Of a stretch of DNA of 64,000 bases, positions 36,090 through 47,233 are shown piece by piece. The first letter of the stretch is position 1; each line of letters starts with the position of its first letter. This DNA comes from Palaemon carinicauda (taxonomy: Eukaryota; Arthropoda; Malacostraca; Decapoda; Palaemonidae). The DNA lies in contig NC_090765.1 of NCBI RefSeq assembly GCF_036898095.1, positions 31,124,728 to 31,188,727 of the forward strand, in the 5' to 3' direction. The position numbers and the translations under genes are program-made. A model generated the notes under the pieces. That model did not search any database. It worked only from the letters and a program-made list of their open reading frames with translations, and was not told the origin of the DNA.

Positions 36090-36485
36090 TTTAAGATACT
36101 GAACCAAAATATCTAAAAGAATACCTGAACAAACTAGAACTAGAAACAAATGTTAACATAAAACACATGAGTGACAAACATAGGCTATCTGAACCAAGAA
36201 CAAATAGTAAATTTGGTGAAAGGGCTTTTAGCTACTGTGCGCCTAGACATTATAATAAACTGCCAACTGAAATGAAGGACCTAAAGGGAGCAATTGAATT
36301 TAAGAAGAAACTAAAGACATTACTTTTCACAAGATCATATGATTTGGAAGATGCTACAATCAAAGAATTGTATAAGTTATAATGAAAATGGTTCGTTAGA
36401 TGATTAATATGGACCGCCCGAGAAGTAGTTCACTCTACTTCAGTGGAGGGTTGGATTTAAACCCAAAACAAGTAAACAAGTAAGA
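36090..36485 (+). pseudogene. LINE family C 3' end
   Basis: The last about 90 codons of a LINE RT protein: YLNKLELETNVN, then DKHRLSEPRTNSKFGERAFS, CAPRHYNKLPTEMKDLKGAI and EFKKKLKTLLFTRSYDLEDA, with stop TAA at 36380-36382. A 3' UTR follows with a hairpin, GAAGTAGTTCACTCTACTTC (36421-36440), and a short AAACAAGTAAACAAGTAA tail. This is the C-terminal signature of CR1/Jockey-like LINEs (R-x-Ser, Phe-x-x-Arg-x-Phe, a Tyr/Trp-Asn-x-Leu-Pro box). Strongly 5'-truncated. Confidence 0.7.
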
Positions 36486-37305
36486 TAAGGAGCGCCTTGC
36501 CTTTCCAGCATCGCCTGGCTTTGACCCTAAACGTTGTATTCGCTTCCATTCAAGATGGAGGGGAGAAGCTCAGTTTGCAAAATGATCTTGAATAGTAAAT
36601 AGACCCCTTAACATTAGCTGCCTATTAAGGTCAATTTGTTCTCTGTGGACGTACTTCATTGATGTATTTTCTGTGATATAACATTTTACCTAACCACAGT
36701 CCTATTAGCTAATTGATTGATTTATTACTTAATTACGTACTTGTCACTAATTTAAAACCTCTTATCTGAGGTCCCATTCCACAAGGAAAGCTTGGGCGTA
36801 CTGCAGAACCCACACACTTTCAAGTGCAAATATTTTAGAATAATTTTCAATCTTATATTCTGTAAATTTGGATATCAGTTAGTCTCATTGTTGATGGGTT
36901 TTGCTAGTGGAAACCTGGCGATGCTTATATATTAAAGGGTTTCGACCACTCACATGTAACTATAGCATGTGGCATCACTACTGACTGTTATCAGTTTATA
37001 GCGTTCTGTATACAGTACTTGGCAACTTTAAACTCATTTTAAACTTGTCAATTGCTAATATTTTGCAGAAATAGATTGAGTATTATCACTAGGCTTCCTT
37101 AGTACAAGCTTCATGATTATTTGTTATGAGAAATTATTGTTAATGGCCGCTATTTCATATTTTAGATTTCAGTTTTAATGTTGAGCTGCATGTGACTTTA
37201 GAGACATGAACATATAAATTGAAAATGAGACATTAATGAGGGTGTTACGTATTTTCATTTTATGAAAACTGACTACAAAATCTTTGGGACAACAATAGGG
37301 AAGAT

Positions 37306-37308
<3 letters not shown>

Positions 37309-37372
<64 letters not shown>
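37309..37372 (+). repeat. (CT)n microsatellite
   Basis: About 32 CT units. Confidence 0.97.
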
Positions 37373-37376
<4 letters not shown>

Positions 37377-37675
37377 GGTCTCATGGACCCCAACGCTAGG
37401 TCATATGTCCTGTGACCTGTTGAAAGTTTCCAAGGATTGATATTTCGAGTGGGGTTATCAGCCCCGTGAGCACGTAGCTTCCAGAAATATGTAGGCAATG
37501 TCTATAGTATGTAGAAGTTTGAAAGTATACATAATTCCATCTCGTTTTATAAACAAGGGGTGGACGTGCATCGCTTCGAGATATTTCCTTAGTATCGCCA
37601 TGCTTGACCCTTGGTCAAACTGCTGAAGCTTATACCAAGGTTCACATAGACCTTTTCTTACACTATGTAGTAGTG

Positions 37676-37676
<1 letters not shown>

Positions 37677-37742
<66 letters not shown>
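37677..37742 (+). repeat. (CT)n microsatellite
   Basis: About 33 CT units, followed by a short (CAT)n. Confidence 0.97.
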
Positions 37743-37745
<3 letters not shown>

Positions 37746-37839
37746 CACATCATCATCATCATCGCTAACCTTTATCCTTCTGAAATGGGGGTTGATATTG
37801 GAAATTCCCTTCATAATAATGGTGATAAAGTAATGATAC

Positions 37840-38165
37840 CATGTTTAAAGGGTTTAAAGGCCTGTCATGAATGGCAGCGGCATATGATAGTTAAATTGCC
37901 CTATCGAGCAGGACAATGCCCCTAAAGACTTACCATATATACTATGATCAGCGGCCAAGGCCCCTCTCCATCCAAGGTATGACCAAGGATGACCAGGCAA
38001 TGGCTGCCGATGACTCAGCAGATAGACCTATAGGCTCCCACAAACCCCCCCTCCCCCCTCTTTAGCTCACAAGGATGGTGAGGTTGCAGCGACCAAAGAA
38101 ACTATCGAGTTTGAGCGGGACTCGAACCCCAGTCTAGCGTTCACCAATCAGGGACGTTACCATAT
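37840..38165 (-). mobile_element. tRNA-derived SINE, family C
   Basis: On the minus strand from about 38165: TGGTGAACGCTAGACTGGGG, then the B box GGTTCGAGTCCCGC (38119-38132), then CAAACTCGATAGTTTCTTTG and a body that includes GTGAGCTAAAG, GGGGGGTTTG and ATTGCCTGGTCATCCTTGGT, ending CAGGCCTTTAAACCC at about 37845. The B box and head mark a tRNA-derived SINE. I recognise the body as a common decapod SINE type. A 3' fragment of the same family is at 22785. Confidence 0.75.
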
Positions 38166-38360
38166 ATGACAAACGTGACAGATGCCATGTACTAAATCGC
38201 TTCTATAGTGAGAGATGCGGTCACATTGAGAAGGAATGCAAATTCAGAAATGGTGGAAAAACCTGTAGAATTTATACTGATGATCATGAAACGAAGGAGA
38301 ATACTTTGAATTTTGTCACGAGTATTAACTGTTTAATTAAGACAGAAAAGTTGAAATATT
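38166..38360 (+). pseudogene. Zinc-knuckle (Gag-like) fragment
   Basis: One frame reads RCHVLNRFYSERCGHIEKEC KFRNGGKTC and continues with YTDDHETKE, ending at a TGA/TAA cluster near 38350. The Cys-x-His ... Gly-His-Ile-x-x-x-Cys ... Cys spacing is that of tandem CCHC knuckles in LINE ORF1 or LTR Gag proteins, with some cysteines replaced. It directly abuts the SINE head, so the SINE may have inserted into it. Confidence 0.4.
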
Positions 38361-38939
38361 GAACTTCTATTGAATCTCGGTATGTTTCAAAGGCTTTGTT
38401 GTAGAAGCATAGTAGTAAAAAGTTACTGGTCATTGGTGCATATTGATTTTTGACAATGGTATATTTGTGAAATATAAGACTGTGGATTAATCTTTATACA
38501 AGAATTGTTTAAATATCAATGTTTTTAGTGGTTGTGGTAACATCAAATAATTGGTGAAAGCGCTGATTACCCCTTACCAGACCTCCAAAAAAATGGATGA
38601 TCGTTACCGAAACGCTGAACAGATCAAACTATGATTTCTTTTATTAGCTTGACATCTGAGGTGTTCAAAAAAGTGTTGATGGACTTTTGGGTCTCTTTGC
38701 TAAATAGCATTTTGGCGGTGATATTTGAAAATGGTTGATGTAGATCTTGCTAAACAAGTATTTTCAGAAAATTGCCCACAATCTTTTCCTTTCTGATCTT
38801 TTTAAGTTGAAAATGAGTTCAAAATGTTTCTCTTTAAATTTTGAATCTTTTCATATATAATTTTATTGGATTCCACAAGTCTGTATTAGATACAGAATCA
38901 GAACATTAAATTTTTTTGTTTTACTTTAAGTATATTATA
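38361..38939. other. No gene recognised
   Basis: AT-rich sequence up to the left end of DIRS-B. Confidence 0.4.
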
Positions 38940-38954
38940 TTTTTAAACATTAAA

Positions 38955-39062
38955 ATTACACGCTGGTTATATAAAAATAGCTTTAGTCTCTGACGTCCGG
39001 CAGAAATTCAAAACTCGCGGCAATCGCAGATAGAGTAGCCAGGTGTACCGCCCTCATGTGAG
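38955..39062 (+). repeat. Left inverted terminal repeat of DIRS-B, interrupted
   Basis: Matches the reverse complement of 47082-47190 with several differences (GACGTCCGGCAG against GACGTTCGGCAG; a missing ACACCAG near 39048). The match stops at CTCATGTGAG, where the LINE (ATT)n starts. The inner continuation (CAGATCTTC) resumes on the other side of the LINE at about 40710. Confidence 0.85.
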
Positions 39063-39063
<1 letters not shown>

Positions 39064-39098
<35 letters not shown>

Positions 39099-40705
39099 CA
39101 AGCTACAACCCTGGTTGGAAAAGCAAGATGCTATAAGCCCAGGGGCTCCAACAGGGAAAAATAGCCCAGTGAGGAAAGGAAATAAGGAAATAAATAAATG
39201 AAGAGAACAAATTAACAATAAATCATTCTAAAATAAGAAACAACGTCAAAACAGATATGTCATATAATAAACTATCAACAACATCAAAAACAAATATGTC
39301 ATAAATAAACTATAAAAAGACTATGTCCGCCTGGTCAACAAAAAAGCATTTGCTCCAACTTTGAACTTTTGAAGTTCTACTGATTCAACCACCCGATTAG
39401 GAAGATCATTCCACAACTTGGTCACAGCTGGAATAAAACTTCTAGAGTACTGCGTAGTATTGAGCCTCGTGATGGAGAAGGCCTGGCTATTAGAATGAAC
39501 TGCCTGCCTAGTATTACGAACAGGATAGAATTGTCCAGGGAGATCTGAATGTAAAGGATGGTCAGAGTTGTGAAAAATCTTATGCAACATACATAATGAA
39601 CTAATTGAACGACGGTGCCAGAGATTAATATCTAGATCAGGAATAAGAAATTTAATAGACCGTAAGTTTCTGTCCAACAAATTAAGATGAGAATCAGCAG
39701 CTGAAGACCAGACAGGAGAACAATACTCAAAACAAGGTAGAATGAAAGAATTAAAACACTTCTTCAGAATAGATTGATCACCGAAAATCTTGAAAGACTT
39801 TCTCAATAAGCCTATTTTTTGTGAAATTGAAGAAGACACAGACCTTATATGTTTCTCAAAAGTAAATTTACTGTCGAGAATCACACCTAAAATTTTGAAA
39901 GAGTCATACATATTTAAAGAAACATTATCAATACTGAGATACGGATGTTGAGGAACCACCATCCTTGACCTACTTACAATCATACTTTGAGTTTTGTTAG
40001 GATTCAACTTCATACCCCATAATTTGCACCATGCACTAATTCTAGCTAAATCTCTATTAAGGGATTCACCAACCCTAGATCTACATTCAGGGGATGGAAT
40101 TGATGCAAAGAGAGTAGCATCATCTGCATATGCAACAAGCTTGTTTTCTAGGCCAAACCACATGTCATGTGTATATAGTATGAAAAGTAATGGGCCAAGA
40201 ACACTACCCTGTGGAACACCGGATATCACATTCCTATAATCACTATGGTGCCCATCAACAACAACTCTTTGAGATCTATTACTTAAAAAATCAATAATAA
40301 TGCTAAGAAACGACCCACCCACTCCCAACTGTGTCAGTTTGAAAACAAGGGCCTCATGATTAACACGGTCAAAGGCAGCACTAAAATCAAGGCCAATCAT
40401 ACGAACTTCCCGACCACAATCAAGGGATTTCTGTACAGCATTGGAGATTGTAAGAAGGGCATCACATGTTCCAAGGCCTTTACGAAAACCAAATTGCAAA
40501 CTAGGGAGTAGATGATTACCTTCAGCAAACCTATTAAGACGTTTTGCCAGAAGACGTTCAAAAACTTTAGATAATATGGGAGTTATGGAAATTGGGCGGT
40601 AATCAGTGGGACTTGAGCTACCACAAACACATTTACATAGAGGAGTAACATTACCAATTCTCCAACTAGTGCTGAAAGCTCCTCTTCTTGCTAACTTGCG
40701 CAAAA
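39064..40705 (-). mobile_element. LINE family A, 5'-truncated, inserted in DIRS-B
   Basis: Minus-strand LINE. Its (AAT)n tail is at 39064-39092 (seen as ATT on +), the 3' UTR at 39093-39320 (GCAAGATGCTATAAGCCCAG and AACAGGGAAAAATAGCCCAG on +), then a 460-codon open RT frame. The insertion lies inside the left terminal repeat of DIRS-B, and about 25 bases of the repeat appear to be lost at the junction. The endonuclease part is missing, as usual in truncated LINE copies. Three other copies lie at 19838, 47585 and 59895. Confidence 0.88.
39321..40703 (-). CDS. LINE-A reverse transcriptase (truncated N-terminus)
   Basis: 460 uninterrupted codons. The RT motifs are in order: IGNVTPLCK, TDYRPISITPILSKVFERLL, LPSLQFGFRKGLGTCDALLT, IGLDFSAAFDRVNHEAL (catalytic Asp), SGVPQGSVLGPLLFILYTHD, VAYADDATLFASI (catalytic YADD, about 40119-40130), and WGMKLNPNKTQSMIVSRSR. 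The C-terminal part includes FEYCSPVWSSAADSHLNLLD, a typical LINE thumb/connection motif, and ends LQKFKVGANAFLLTRRT. The true protein would start further upstream with an endonuclease; here the frame opens at the insertion junction and its first Met is internal. The lack of any stop implies recent activity of this family. Confidence 0.85.
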   Translation of the reverse strand: MRKLARRGAFSTSWRIGNVTPLCKCVCGSSSPTDYRPISITPILSKVFERLLAKRLNRFAEGNHLLPSLQFGFRKGLGTCDALLTISNAVQKSLDCGREVRMIGLDFSAAFDRVNHEALVFKLTQLGVGGSFLSIIIDFLSNRSQRVVVDGHHSDYRNVISGVPQGSVLGPLLFILYTHDMWFGLENKLVAYADDATLFASIPSPECRSRVGESLNRDLARISAWCKLWGMKLNPNKTQSMIVSRSRMVVPQHPYLSIDNVSLNMYDSFKILGVILDSKFTFEKHIRSVSSSISQKIGLLRKSFKIFGDQSILKKCFNSFILPCFEYCSPVWSSAADSHLNLLDRNLRSIKFLIPDLDINLWHRRSISSLCMLHKIFHNSDHPLHSDLPGQFYPVRNTRQAVHSNSQAFSITRLNTTQYSRSFIPAVTKLWNDLPNRVVESVELQKFKVGANAFLLTRRT

Positions 40706-40912
40706 TAACAGATCTTCTCTGCCGCCATTGCTGGCAACATCTTCAGAATTCACTCGCTAACTACCTTGGATTTTTTATAGTTATCTTTGGTGATGTACAA
40801 TTAAGGCTTTCGCTTGTTGGATTCTGCTTTCGGATTCTCTTGAAACTTTTTTGATTTGGATTATTTGGATTATTTTGACCCTTACTTGTTTTTGATCTCT
40901 TAACTTTTCCTT

Positions 40913-41227
40913 ATGGCCGACCCCTCTCCCTCCTATAGAAAGTGTGTGAAAGGGTGTACGACTCGGCTTCCTAAAGCCGCTGTAGGTCCCGACTCAATTT
41001 GTACTAAATGTAGGTATAATATTTGTGAATTTGGAGATCGATGTGAAGAATGTGTTTCATTGTCTGAGAGTGAGTGGCTGGCTTTTGAGCGCTACCATCG
41101 TAAATTAGAGAGAGACAGAGTTAGGCGTAGTTCTTCTCGTTCTAGAGAATTATCCACTTCCCATGTCATTGAATTTAATCCTTCCCCTGTAGTGGTAGTA
41201 CCAGATCCCACTACTGTTATCGTCTGA
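40913..41227 (+). CDS. DIRS-B Gag-like N-terminal cysteine-rich ORF
   Basis: 104 codons starting MADPSPSYRKCVKGC. The cysteine module (C-x3-C, TRLPKAAV, C-x2-C, C, RCEEC) aligns with those at 5636 and 50369. Next come a basic serine-rich stretch (RVRRSSSRSRELS) and SPVVVVPDP. It closes at 41225-41227. The coiled-coil continuation IQALGVGVESLAA lies in the +1 frame with the same spacing as in DIRS-A. Zinc binding is inferred from the cysteines. Confidence 0.75.
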   Translation: MADPSPSYRKCVKGCTTRLPKAAVGPDSICTKCRYNICEFGDRCEECVSLSESEWLAFERYHRKLERDRVRRSSSRSRELSTSHVIEFNPSPVVVVPDPTTVIV

Positions 41228-41243
41228 GCCTACACTTAAAGAT

Positions 41244-43647
41244 ATGACGACCACGATTCAAGCCCTCGGAGTAGGGGTGGAATCGCTCGCTGCGGACATG
41301 AATCAGCTCATGTCCGACGTGAACCAATTAAAAAGTGTTGGTGCTAAAAGTGCGATTAATGTGTTCAGTGCTGTGGAGGGTGCGTCTGCTCGAGCCTGTT
41401 GTTCACTTAGCCTTAGACCTCTTCCAAGCTCCCCAACCCCTGGGAGAAGGAATGTTGATCGGCGAAAGGGAACGAGAGGCGTTACCGCTTGGACAGACGT
41501 CCCCTCGACCGTACCTGTTGTCGCATCACGGGACACTCACCCTCACCATGGGAAAGGTGAGGTTAGTTTGTTATCTTCATGTTCGGAAGACGCTACGCAC
41601 GACAAAGGCTGGCGTCAAGCGTCCAGACCACTTAAGACGAAAGCAGATGCGGTAGCGTAGCGTCGCGACGCTTCGCCGCAAGTGCCTGGCTGTGGCTATT
41701 GGGACAGTCCAGAGCGATTCCCTTCGTCCGTCGACGGTTCCCCTGCTAAACGTCCTGATAGGATGTCAGAGGCTGACAAAGGTCTATTTCAGCCTGATGC
41801 GGATCTTGTTTCTGAGTCTGGTATTACGGTTCATGCACCACCGCTTCCGTCAGACTGGTTTCCGTCTTCTGAAAACTTGGCGCGTTACGTAAGTGATGAA
41901 GAAGGCGAGTTTGCGGATGAAGTTTCTTCACCTGTGTCACCGCATGTTGATCCTAATTGGACTATGCTGCAAGGAATGCAACAGCAGCTCTCGTCCTTTA
42001 TGCAGTCTTATCAGCCGACTGTCAGCAAGAGTGTGGTTATCCAAGATTCCGATTGCAGGGATTCTTCTCTTCTTGACTAAAAGCGTCGGAAGGCGTCTAG
42101 TCTTGTCGCGCGTGATCACGTTCAACTGCCTAAGCAACAAGCAGTGATACACGACTATGAACGGCGTGATAAGGTGTATGTGTCTCTTTGGGTTCCTGAT
42201 TCTCTTGACACTAAACGTCAGGCTACCAAGCGTGACGCCGAGCGTCATCCTTCCAAGCACGGCGACGATTGCCAGGCAGCTAAGCGTGATGCTGAGCGTC
42301 AAGCTAGACGTGACATCGAGCGACAGGCACGTGACGTTGAACGTCAAGCAAAGAGTGATGCCCAACGTCAGTCAGATGTTGTTCGACATGCAGTCGGACG
42401 TGATGTCGAGCGCAAGAGTAGCAAACATCATGAGGACGTCAGCCATTCCGAGCGTCTAGATCGCGCGCGCCGTAGTGCCGATTCTCATGTTCGTGAGCGA
42501 TGGCCTTCTGAGCGTCGAGCTTTAGTTCATAGTGATACTGCACGCAATGACCCTGCCTCTATGTTGGACAGTGGTCGGACTCGTAAGGAGTCTCCTCTTG
42601 TTCTGCAAGATACTGCTACGACTGTTAGAGTTATTGCTGAGGAAGAGCCTGATGATCACTTTACTCCGGCTGAACTTTAGGATTTTTTCTCTGAGGGAGA
42701 AGAGCCGAAGACACCTCGCCACTCTGTCGATCTTAAGAAGATTATGAAAGTTTTTACAGAAGTTTTTCCGGACCACTTTGTTCCCGTGGCCCCGCGTTCA
42801 TCTCCTTCGGAGTTTACCTTAGGGAAAGCAGCGAAAGAATCGCTGTTCACGAAGATGGTACTCTCTCGTTCTTTGAAGAGAGCATTAAGGTTGATGGGTA
42901 ATTGGATGCAGTCCAAAAAAGACCTAGGCAAGTCAGCCTTCGCTTTTCCCTCAGCCAGATTAGCGTCCAGGTCTAGTGTATGGTACAAGACGGGAAGTTC
43001 TCGGCTTGGGAGTTCCTGCCTCTGCCCAGGGCGACTTCTCAAGCCTGGTAGACTCTCCTCGTTGTTTGGCCATGAGTAGGACTAAGATTTTATGGTCGAT
43101 GTCTGAGTTTGATCATCTCCTCAAAGGTATTTACAGAGCATTTGAAGTGTTGAACTTTCTTGATTGGACTCTGGGAGCCTTGGGGAAGAAAGTTTCTGCA
43201 CTGAAAGATCCTGACACTGATAGCTTTATACATATTATGTCGTGTATGGATAAAGCGGTGAGAGATGGCTCTAATGAGTTAGCAGCCCTGTTCACAGCTG
43301 GGGTCATTAAAAGGAGAGCAACAATGTGTTCTTTTCTTTCAATGGGAGTCACTCCGTTCCAGAGGTCGGAATTACTGTTTGCACCTCTTTCTCCTTCCCT
43401 GTTTCCTCAGGAGTTAGTAAGAGAGGTTGCTGCTGCCTTGACCCAAAAGGCAACTCAAGTCTTAGTCTCCAAGATGGCAAGGAAGGTTCTTCCAACTTCC
43501 TTCACCAGCCGTAGACCGAAGGAAGATACTTCTTTTCCTTAAGTTTCACAGCTGTTTCGTGGAAAGTCCATCAGTAGGGGTAGCTTCAGACCTGATGGAC
43601 GTAGGACTAGAAGGAGAGGTTCCAGGTCTGGGCGAAGCAGAGTCTGA
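41244..43647 (+). pseudogene. DIRS-B Gag-like region, broken
   Basis: The protein continues in one frame through 41244-41660, 41682-42080 and 42144-42680, separated by stops (41658-41660, 42078-42080, 42678-42680), then 42744-43000. It moves to another frame near 43000 (LGLGVPASAQGDFSSLVDSP) and runs to a TAA at 43540-43542 and on to TGA 43645-43647. Conserved blocks match DIRS-A: DPNWTMLQGMQQQLSSFMQ, APRSSPSEF, SRSLKRALRL, AFEVLNFLDW, IMSCMDKAVRDGSNELAAL. Residues encoded at about 42200-42420 form a charged repeat (RDAERQ, RDIERQ, RDVERQ). The end is Arg/Ser/Gly-rich. Confidence 0.75.
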
Positions 43648-45440
43648 CTGCTTTTGCCTTCAGACAGAAGTAGGGGCCAGATTGAACAACTTCTGGCGAG
43701 CCTGGGAGAGAAGGGGAGCAGACCCTTGGTCCGTTCGTGTTTTAAAGGAGGGGTACAAGATTCCGTTCGTTATGAAACCTCCGTTAGTTTTAGACCCTAT
43801 AGATCTCTCTCTCAGATACAAGGAGGAGTCGAAGAGGCAGGCTATGCACCTCCAAATGTATCTCTTACTAGAAAAGAAGGCAATAGAGAGGGTGCGAGAC
43901 TTGAAGTCACCAGGGTTCTACAACCGCTTATTCCTGGTTCCCAAGAACTCGGGGGGATGGAGACCAGTCCTGGACATAAGTACCCTCAATGACTACATTC
44001 AGAAGACAAAGTTCTCTATGGAGACTCAAAAGACTGTGCTTGCAGCAGTAAGAAGAAGCGACTGGATGGTCTCATTAGACCTCCAGGACGCTTACTTTCA
44101 TGTCCCGATCCATCCAAGTTTCAAGCGTTACCTGAGGTTCATGTACAGGAAGGTCGTCTTCCAGTTTCGGGCTCTGTGTTTCGGCCTCAGCACCGCCCCT
44201 CTAGTCTTCACGAAGATCATGTTGAATGTAGCGAGTATGCTTCACTCAAGAGGCATCAGACCCTCCTTGTATCTGGACGATTGGCTTCTCAGAGCTCCCT
44301 CCTTCAATCGCTGTTTGGAGGATCTGTGTCTGACTTTGAGTCTGTCAGAAGAACTGGATCTTCTTGTAAACTCAAAGAAGTCCCAATTGATTCCATCCCA
44401 GAAGATTCTCTATTTAGGGATGGAGACTCGGAGTCTAGCTTTTCAGGCTTTTCCGTCGCCCTCAAAGATACAGCAAGCCCTCCTAAAGCTTTGTGCTTTT
44501 CTAAAGAAAAACGTTTGTTCGTTAAGAAAGTGGATGAGTCTACTGGGAACCCTCTCCTCACTAGAACAGTTTGTTTCCTTAGGAAGACTAAACCTCCGGC
44601 CTCTTCAATTTCACCTCAATTCCCATTGGAACAAAGAGGAGAGCCTCGAGACGGAAAGCATTCCTCTTACGGAACCGATAAGAAAGTGCCTCCAGTAATG
44701 GAACGACCTAGACAAGCTTCAGGAAGGTATCTCCTTGGAACAAAGGAGCCCAGACCTCGTGTTGTTTTGCGACGCCTCGGACTCAGGGTGGGGAGCAACA
44801 CTGGGCAAGTCAGGCCTGTGGACAAAGGAACAGGAGAGCCTCCACATCAATCATAAGGAGCTGTTGGCAGGCTTGTTGGTCCTCAAGGGTTTGGAGGGGT
44901 AGTGTTAAACAAGATAGTGCAAGTCAATGCTGACAACACCACAGCATTGGCATACAGCAAGGACTCTTCTCGTTTGGGCGAAAGAAAGAAAGGTAACCTT
45001 GTTTACAAGATTCATACAGGGAGAAAAGAGCGTGATGGCAGACAGCCTCAGCAGGAAGGAATCAAGTTTTGCCCACGGAGTGAACTTTGCATCTGGAAGT
45101 ATACGAGAAACTTTTGCAGATTTGGGGTGGTCTGTCCATAGACCTGTTCGCGACCTCAAAAACGAAAAGGCTGGAAACATACTGCTCTCCAGTTCCAGAT
45201 CCCGAAGCGACACACATAGACGCTTTCCTGATGGATTGGTCTCACCTGGATGTGTACGCGTTCCCACCATTTAAAGTGCTGTACAAGGTGTTACTTAAGT
45301 TTGCGTCCATGAGAGAACCAGGTTGATTCTAGTGGCTCCCTTTTGGCCGTCAAGAGGATGGTTCACAGAAGTACTGGAATGGATGGTGGACGTTGCAAGA
45401 AGCTTCCCATTTATAATAGATCTCAAGCAACCTCACTTAG
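43642..45440 (+). pseudogene. DIRS-B reverse transcriptase, RNase H, methyltransferase-like
   Basis: The RT frame is open from 43559 to 44698: SPGFYNRLFLVPKNSGGWRP, LDLQDAYFHVPIHP, VVFQFRALCFGLSTAPLVF, catalytic YLDD in PSLYLDDWLLRAP (near 44268-44281), WMSLLGTLSSLEQFVSLGRL. A TAG at 44696-44698 interrupts it just before RNase H (FCDASDSGWGA, INHKELLA), after which frames change: NADNTTALAY, then ARTLLVWAKE with the ISKQGGTHS block deleted, MADSLSR, then SIDLFATSKTKRL and YAFPPFKVLYKVL (45087 frame), and APFWPSRGWFTEVLEWMVD (45323 frame). Conserved order and motifs, but at least four lesions. Confidence 0.82.
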
Positions 45441-46530
45441 CAAGACACCATCTAAACCTCCAAGCTCTACGTCTAACTGCCTTCAGACTATCGAAAAACT
45501 CGCAAGAGCTAGAGGATTTTCGAAGGAGGCAGCTAGGGCTATCGCTAGAGCAAGGAGGACTTCTGCCATCAAGGTTTATCACTCCAAGTTGGAGGTTTTT
45601 AGAGAATGGTGTAGAGCTAACTCAGTTTCTTCATCCAGTACCTCTAAAGCAAATTGCTGATTTCTTCATAGAACTTAGAAGAAAACTTTTTCTCCTCGAT
45701 CATCAAGGAGTACTGGAGTATGTTGGCAGCCGACTTCAGACACAGGAATTTAAACCTCTCAAATAATAAAAACCTTCAAGATCTTCTCAGATCATTTGAG
45801 ACTTCTAAAAAGCGTCAACAGGATTCACCAGCCTGGAGTTTAGATGTTTTAAAGTTCCTCATGAGTGACAGATTTGAGGCTTTACACTCTTAAAGATCTG
45901 ACTTTGAAGACACTTTTCTTAGTAAGTCTGGCAGCAGCTAATAGAGTCAGTGAAGTTCACGCCTTTAACAAGAATATTGGCTTTAGAGACGGAAAAGCCA
46001 TATGCTCCTTACAGCTTGGATTCCTAGCCAAGAACAAACGTCCTTCTCATCCATGGCCTAAATCTTTCGAGATTAATAACCTCTCTGATGTGGTTAGTGA
46101 AGAGTTGGAGAAAGTCCTGTGTCACGTTAGAGCAATAAAGTTCTATCTGGACAGAACTAAAGATTTAAGAAGCAATTCAAAAACTCTTTGGTGTGCAGTC
46201 AGGAAACCTTCGTTACGTATGTCTAAAAACGCCCTATCATTTTTTTTAAGACTTTTAAGTAGAGGGGCTCACTCACACTGCAGTGAGGCAGACCTCAAGC
46301 TGCTGAAAGTGAAAGCTCATGAAGATAGAGCTGTGGCAACTTCTGTAGCTTTTAAACAAAATCGTTCTCTGTAAAGCATCATGGACACAACCTTTTGGAG
46401 GAGTAAATCTGTGTTTGCCTCGCATTACTTGAAACATGTCCAGACTCTTTACGAGGACTGCTACAGTTTGGGACCATTCGTAGCAGCGAGAGCAGTAGTG
46501 GGTGAAGGATCTACCACTACGTTCTTCTAA
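45343..46530 (+). pseudogene. DIRS-B tyrosine recombinase, broken
   Basis: The N-terminal part is in the 45343 frame (NCLQTIEKLARARGFSKEAA, RTSAIKVYHSKLEVFREWC). A frame change near 45640 leaves QIADFFIELRRK in another frame. The catalytic domain is back in the first frame from 45865: AAANRVSEVHAF (Arg retained), FLAKNKRPSHPWPKSF, KAHEDRAVATSVAF (His and Arg retained), a TAA at 46372-46374 in place of a Gln-like codon, then TTFWRSKSVFASHYLKHVQ (Trp and the Tyr candidate), ending near TTTFF at 46530. All catalytic residues survive, but the frame is broken at least twice. Confidence 0.8.
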
Positions 46531-46900
46531 TCCTTAGTACCCTTTTTCTTCTCTTGGAACTTTTATATATTTTTTATGGTTGTTTGTGGGGATTGGTCGA
46601 CAATCTTCCCCAATCTTTGATTTAGTCAGGTGGTCATTTTTTTCCTTGAGAGCGCCCAGAACAAGGGTATTAGTTGAGGTCCTGTCAGCATAGAGGTTAT
46701 TTACCAGTTTGACAGCTCCTAGAGGTCTTCAGCACCCTGGGTGGATCGCTGGATATCATAAGGAAAACGGACATAATGAGGCAGAGAATCATTAAAGTCT
46801 GCTTCCTTATCAGGTACGAACCCTTAAGCTTGTTTTAATTAACTTTTAAGTAATATTCCAACAATGTAGCTGTCTCTAACCCTCCACCAAGGGTGTCAAT

Positions 46901-47005
46901 CAGCTATTTTTATATAACTAGCGGGTAAGTTTAATGTTTAAAAATGATATTTTCATAATAAAATAAATTTTTGAACATACTTACCCGCTGGTTATATAAA
47001 CTTTA
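46901..47005 (+). repeat. Internal complementary region of DIRS-B
   Basis: CAGCTATTTTTATATAACTA GCGGGTAAG then TTTAATGTTTAAAAAT is the reverse complement of the left extremity (38940-38985). GATATTTTCATAATAAAAT ... CTTACCCGCTGG is the reverse complement of the right extremity (about 47176-47233). It includes an AATAAA. Confidence 0.88.
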
Positions 47006-47081
47006 TTCCCACCCTCCTCCCCTCTAGAGACCTATGGGCATGGAAGATCTGGAGAAGTATGGAGTGGTTCTGTGTATCTCG

Positions 47082-47190
47082 CGTGAGGGCGCTGGTGTAC
47101 ACCTGGCTACTCTATCTGCGATTACCGCGAGTTTTGAATTTCTGCCGAACGTCAGAGACTAAAGCTATTTTTATATAACCAGCGGGTAAG
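47082..47190 (-). repeat. Right inverted terminal repeat of DIRS-B
   Basis: Reverse complement of the left repeat. It ends ACCAGCGGGTAAG. The element extends to about 47233, a stretch matched by the ICR. Confidence 0.88.
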
Positions 47191-47233
47191 TATGTTGAAA
47201 AATTTATTTTATTATGAAAATATAATTTTTTCC

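Larger units (their letters stand above)
36486..37839. other. No gene; two (CT)n tracts
   Basis: AT-rich sequence with (CT)n tracts at 37309-37372 and 37677-37742 and a short (CAT)n at 37748-37762. No coding similarity. Confidence 0.4.
38940..47233 (+). mobile_element. DIRS-like retrotransposon, copy B, LINE nested
   Basis: A second DIRS family. Left terminal repeat (38955-39062), a LINE inserted in it (39064-40705), cysteine-rich ORF (40913-41227), Gag-like remainder (41244-43647), RT polyprotein (43642-45440), recombinase (45343-46530), ICR (46901-47005) and right terminal repeat (47082-47190). Without the LINE it would be about 6.65 kb, close to DIRS-A and DIRS-C. The gene order, overlaps and ICR geometry match DIRS-A, but the terminal repeat sequence is unrelated except for the extreme motif. 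Several stops and frameshifts, and terminal repeats that differ at several positions, make this copy older than DIRS-A. Confidence 0.9.
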
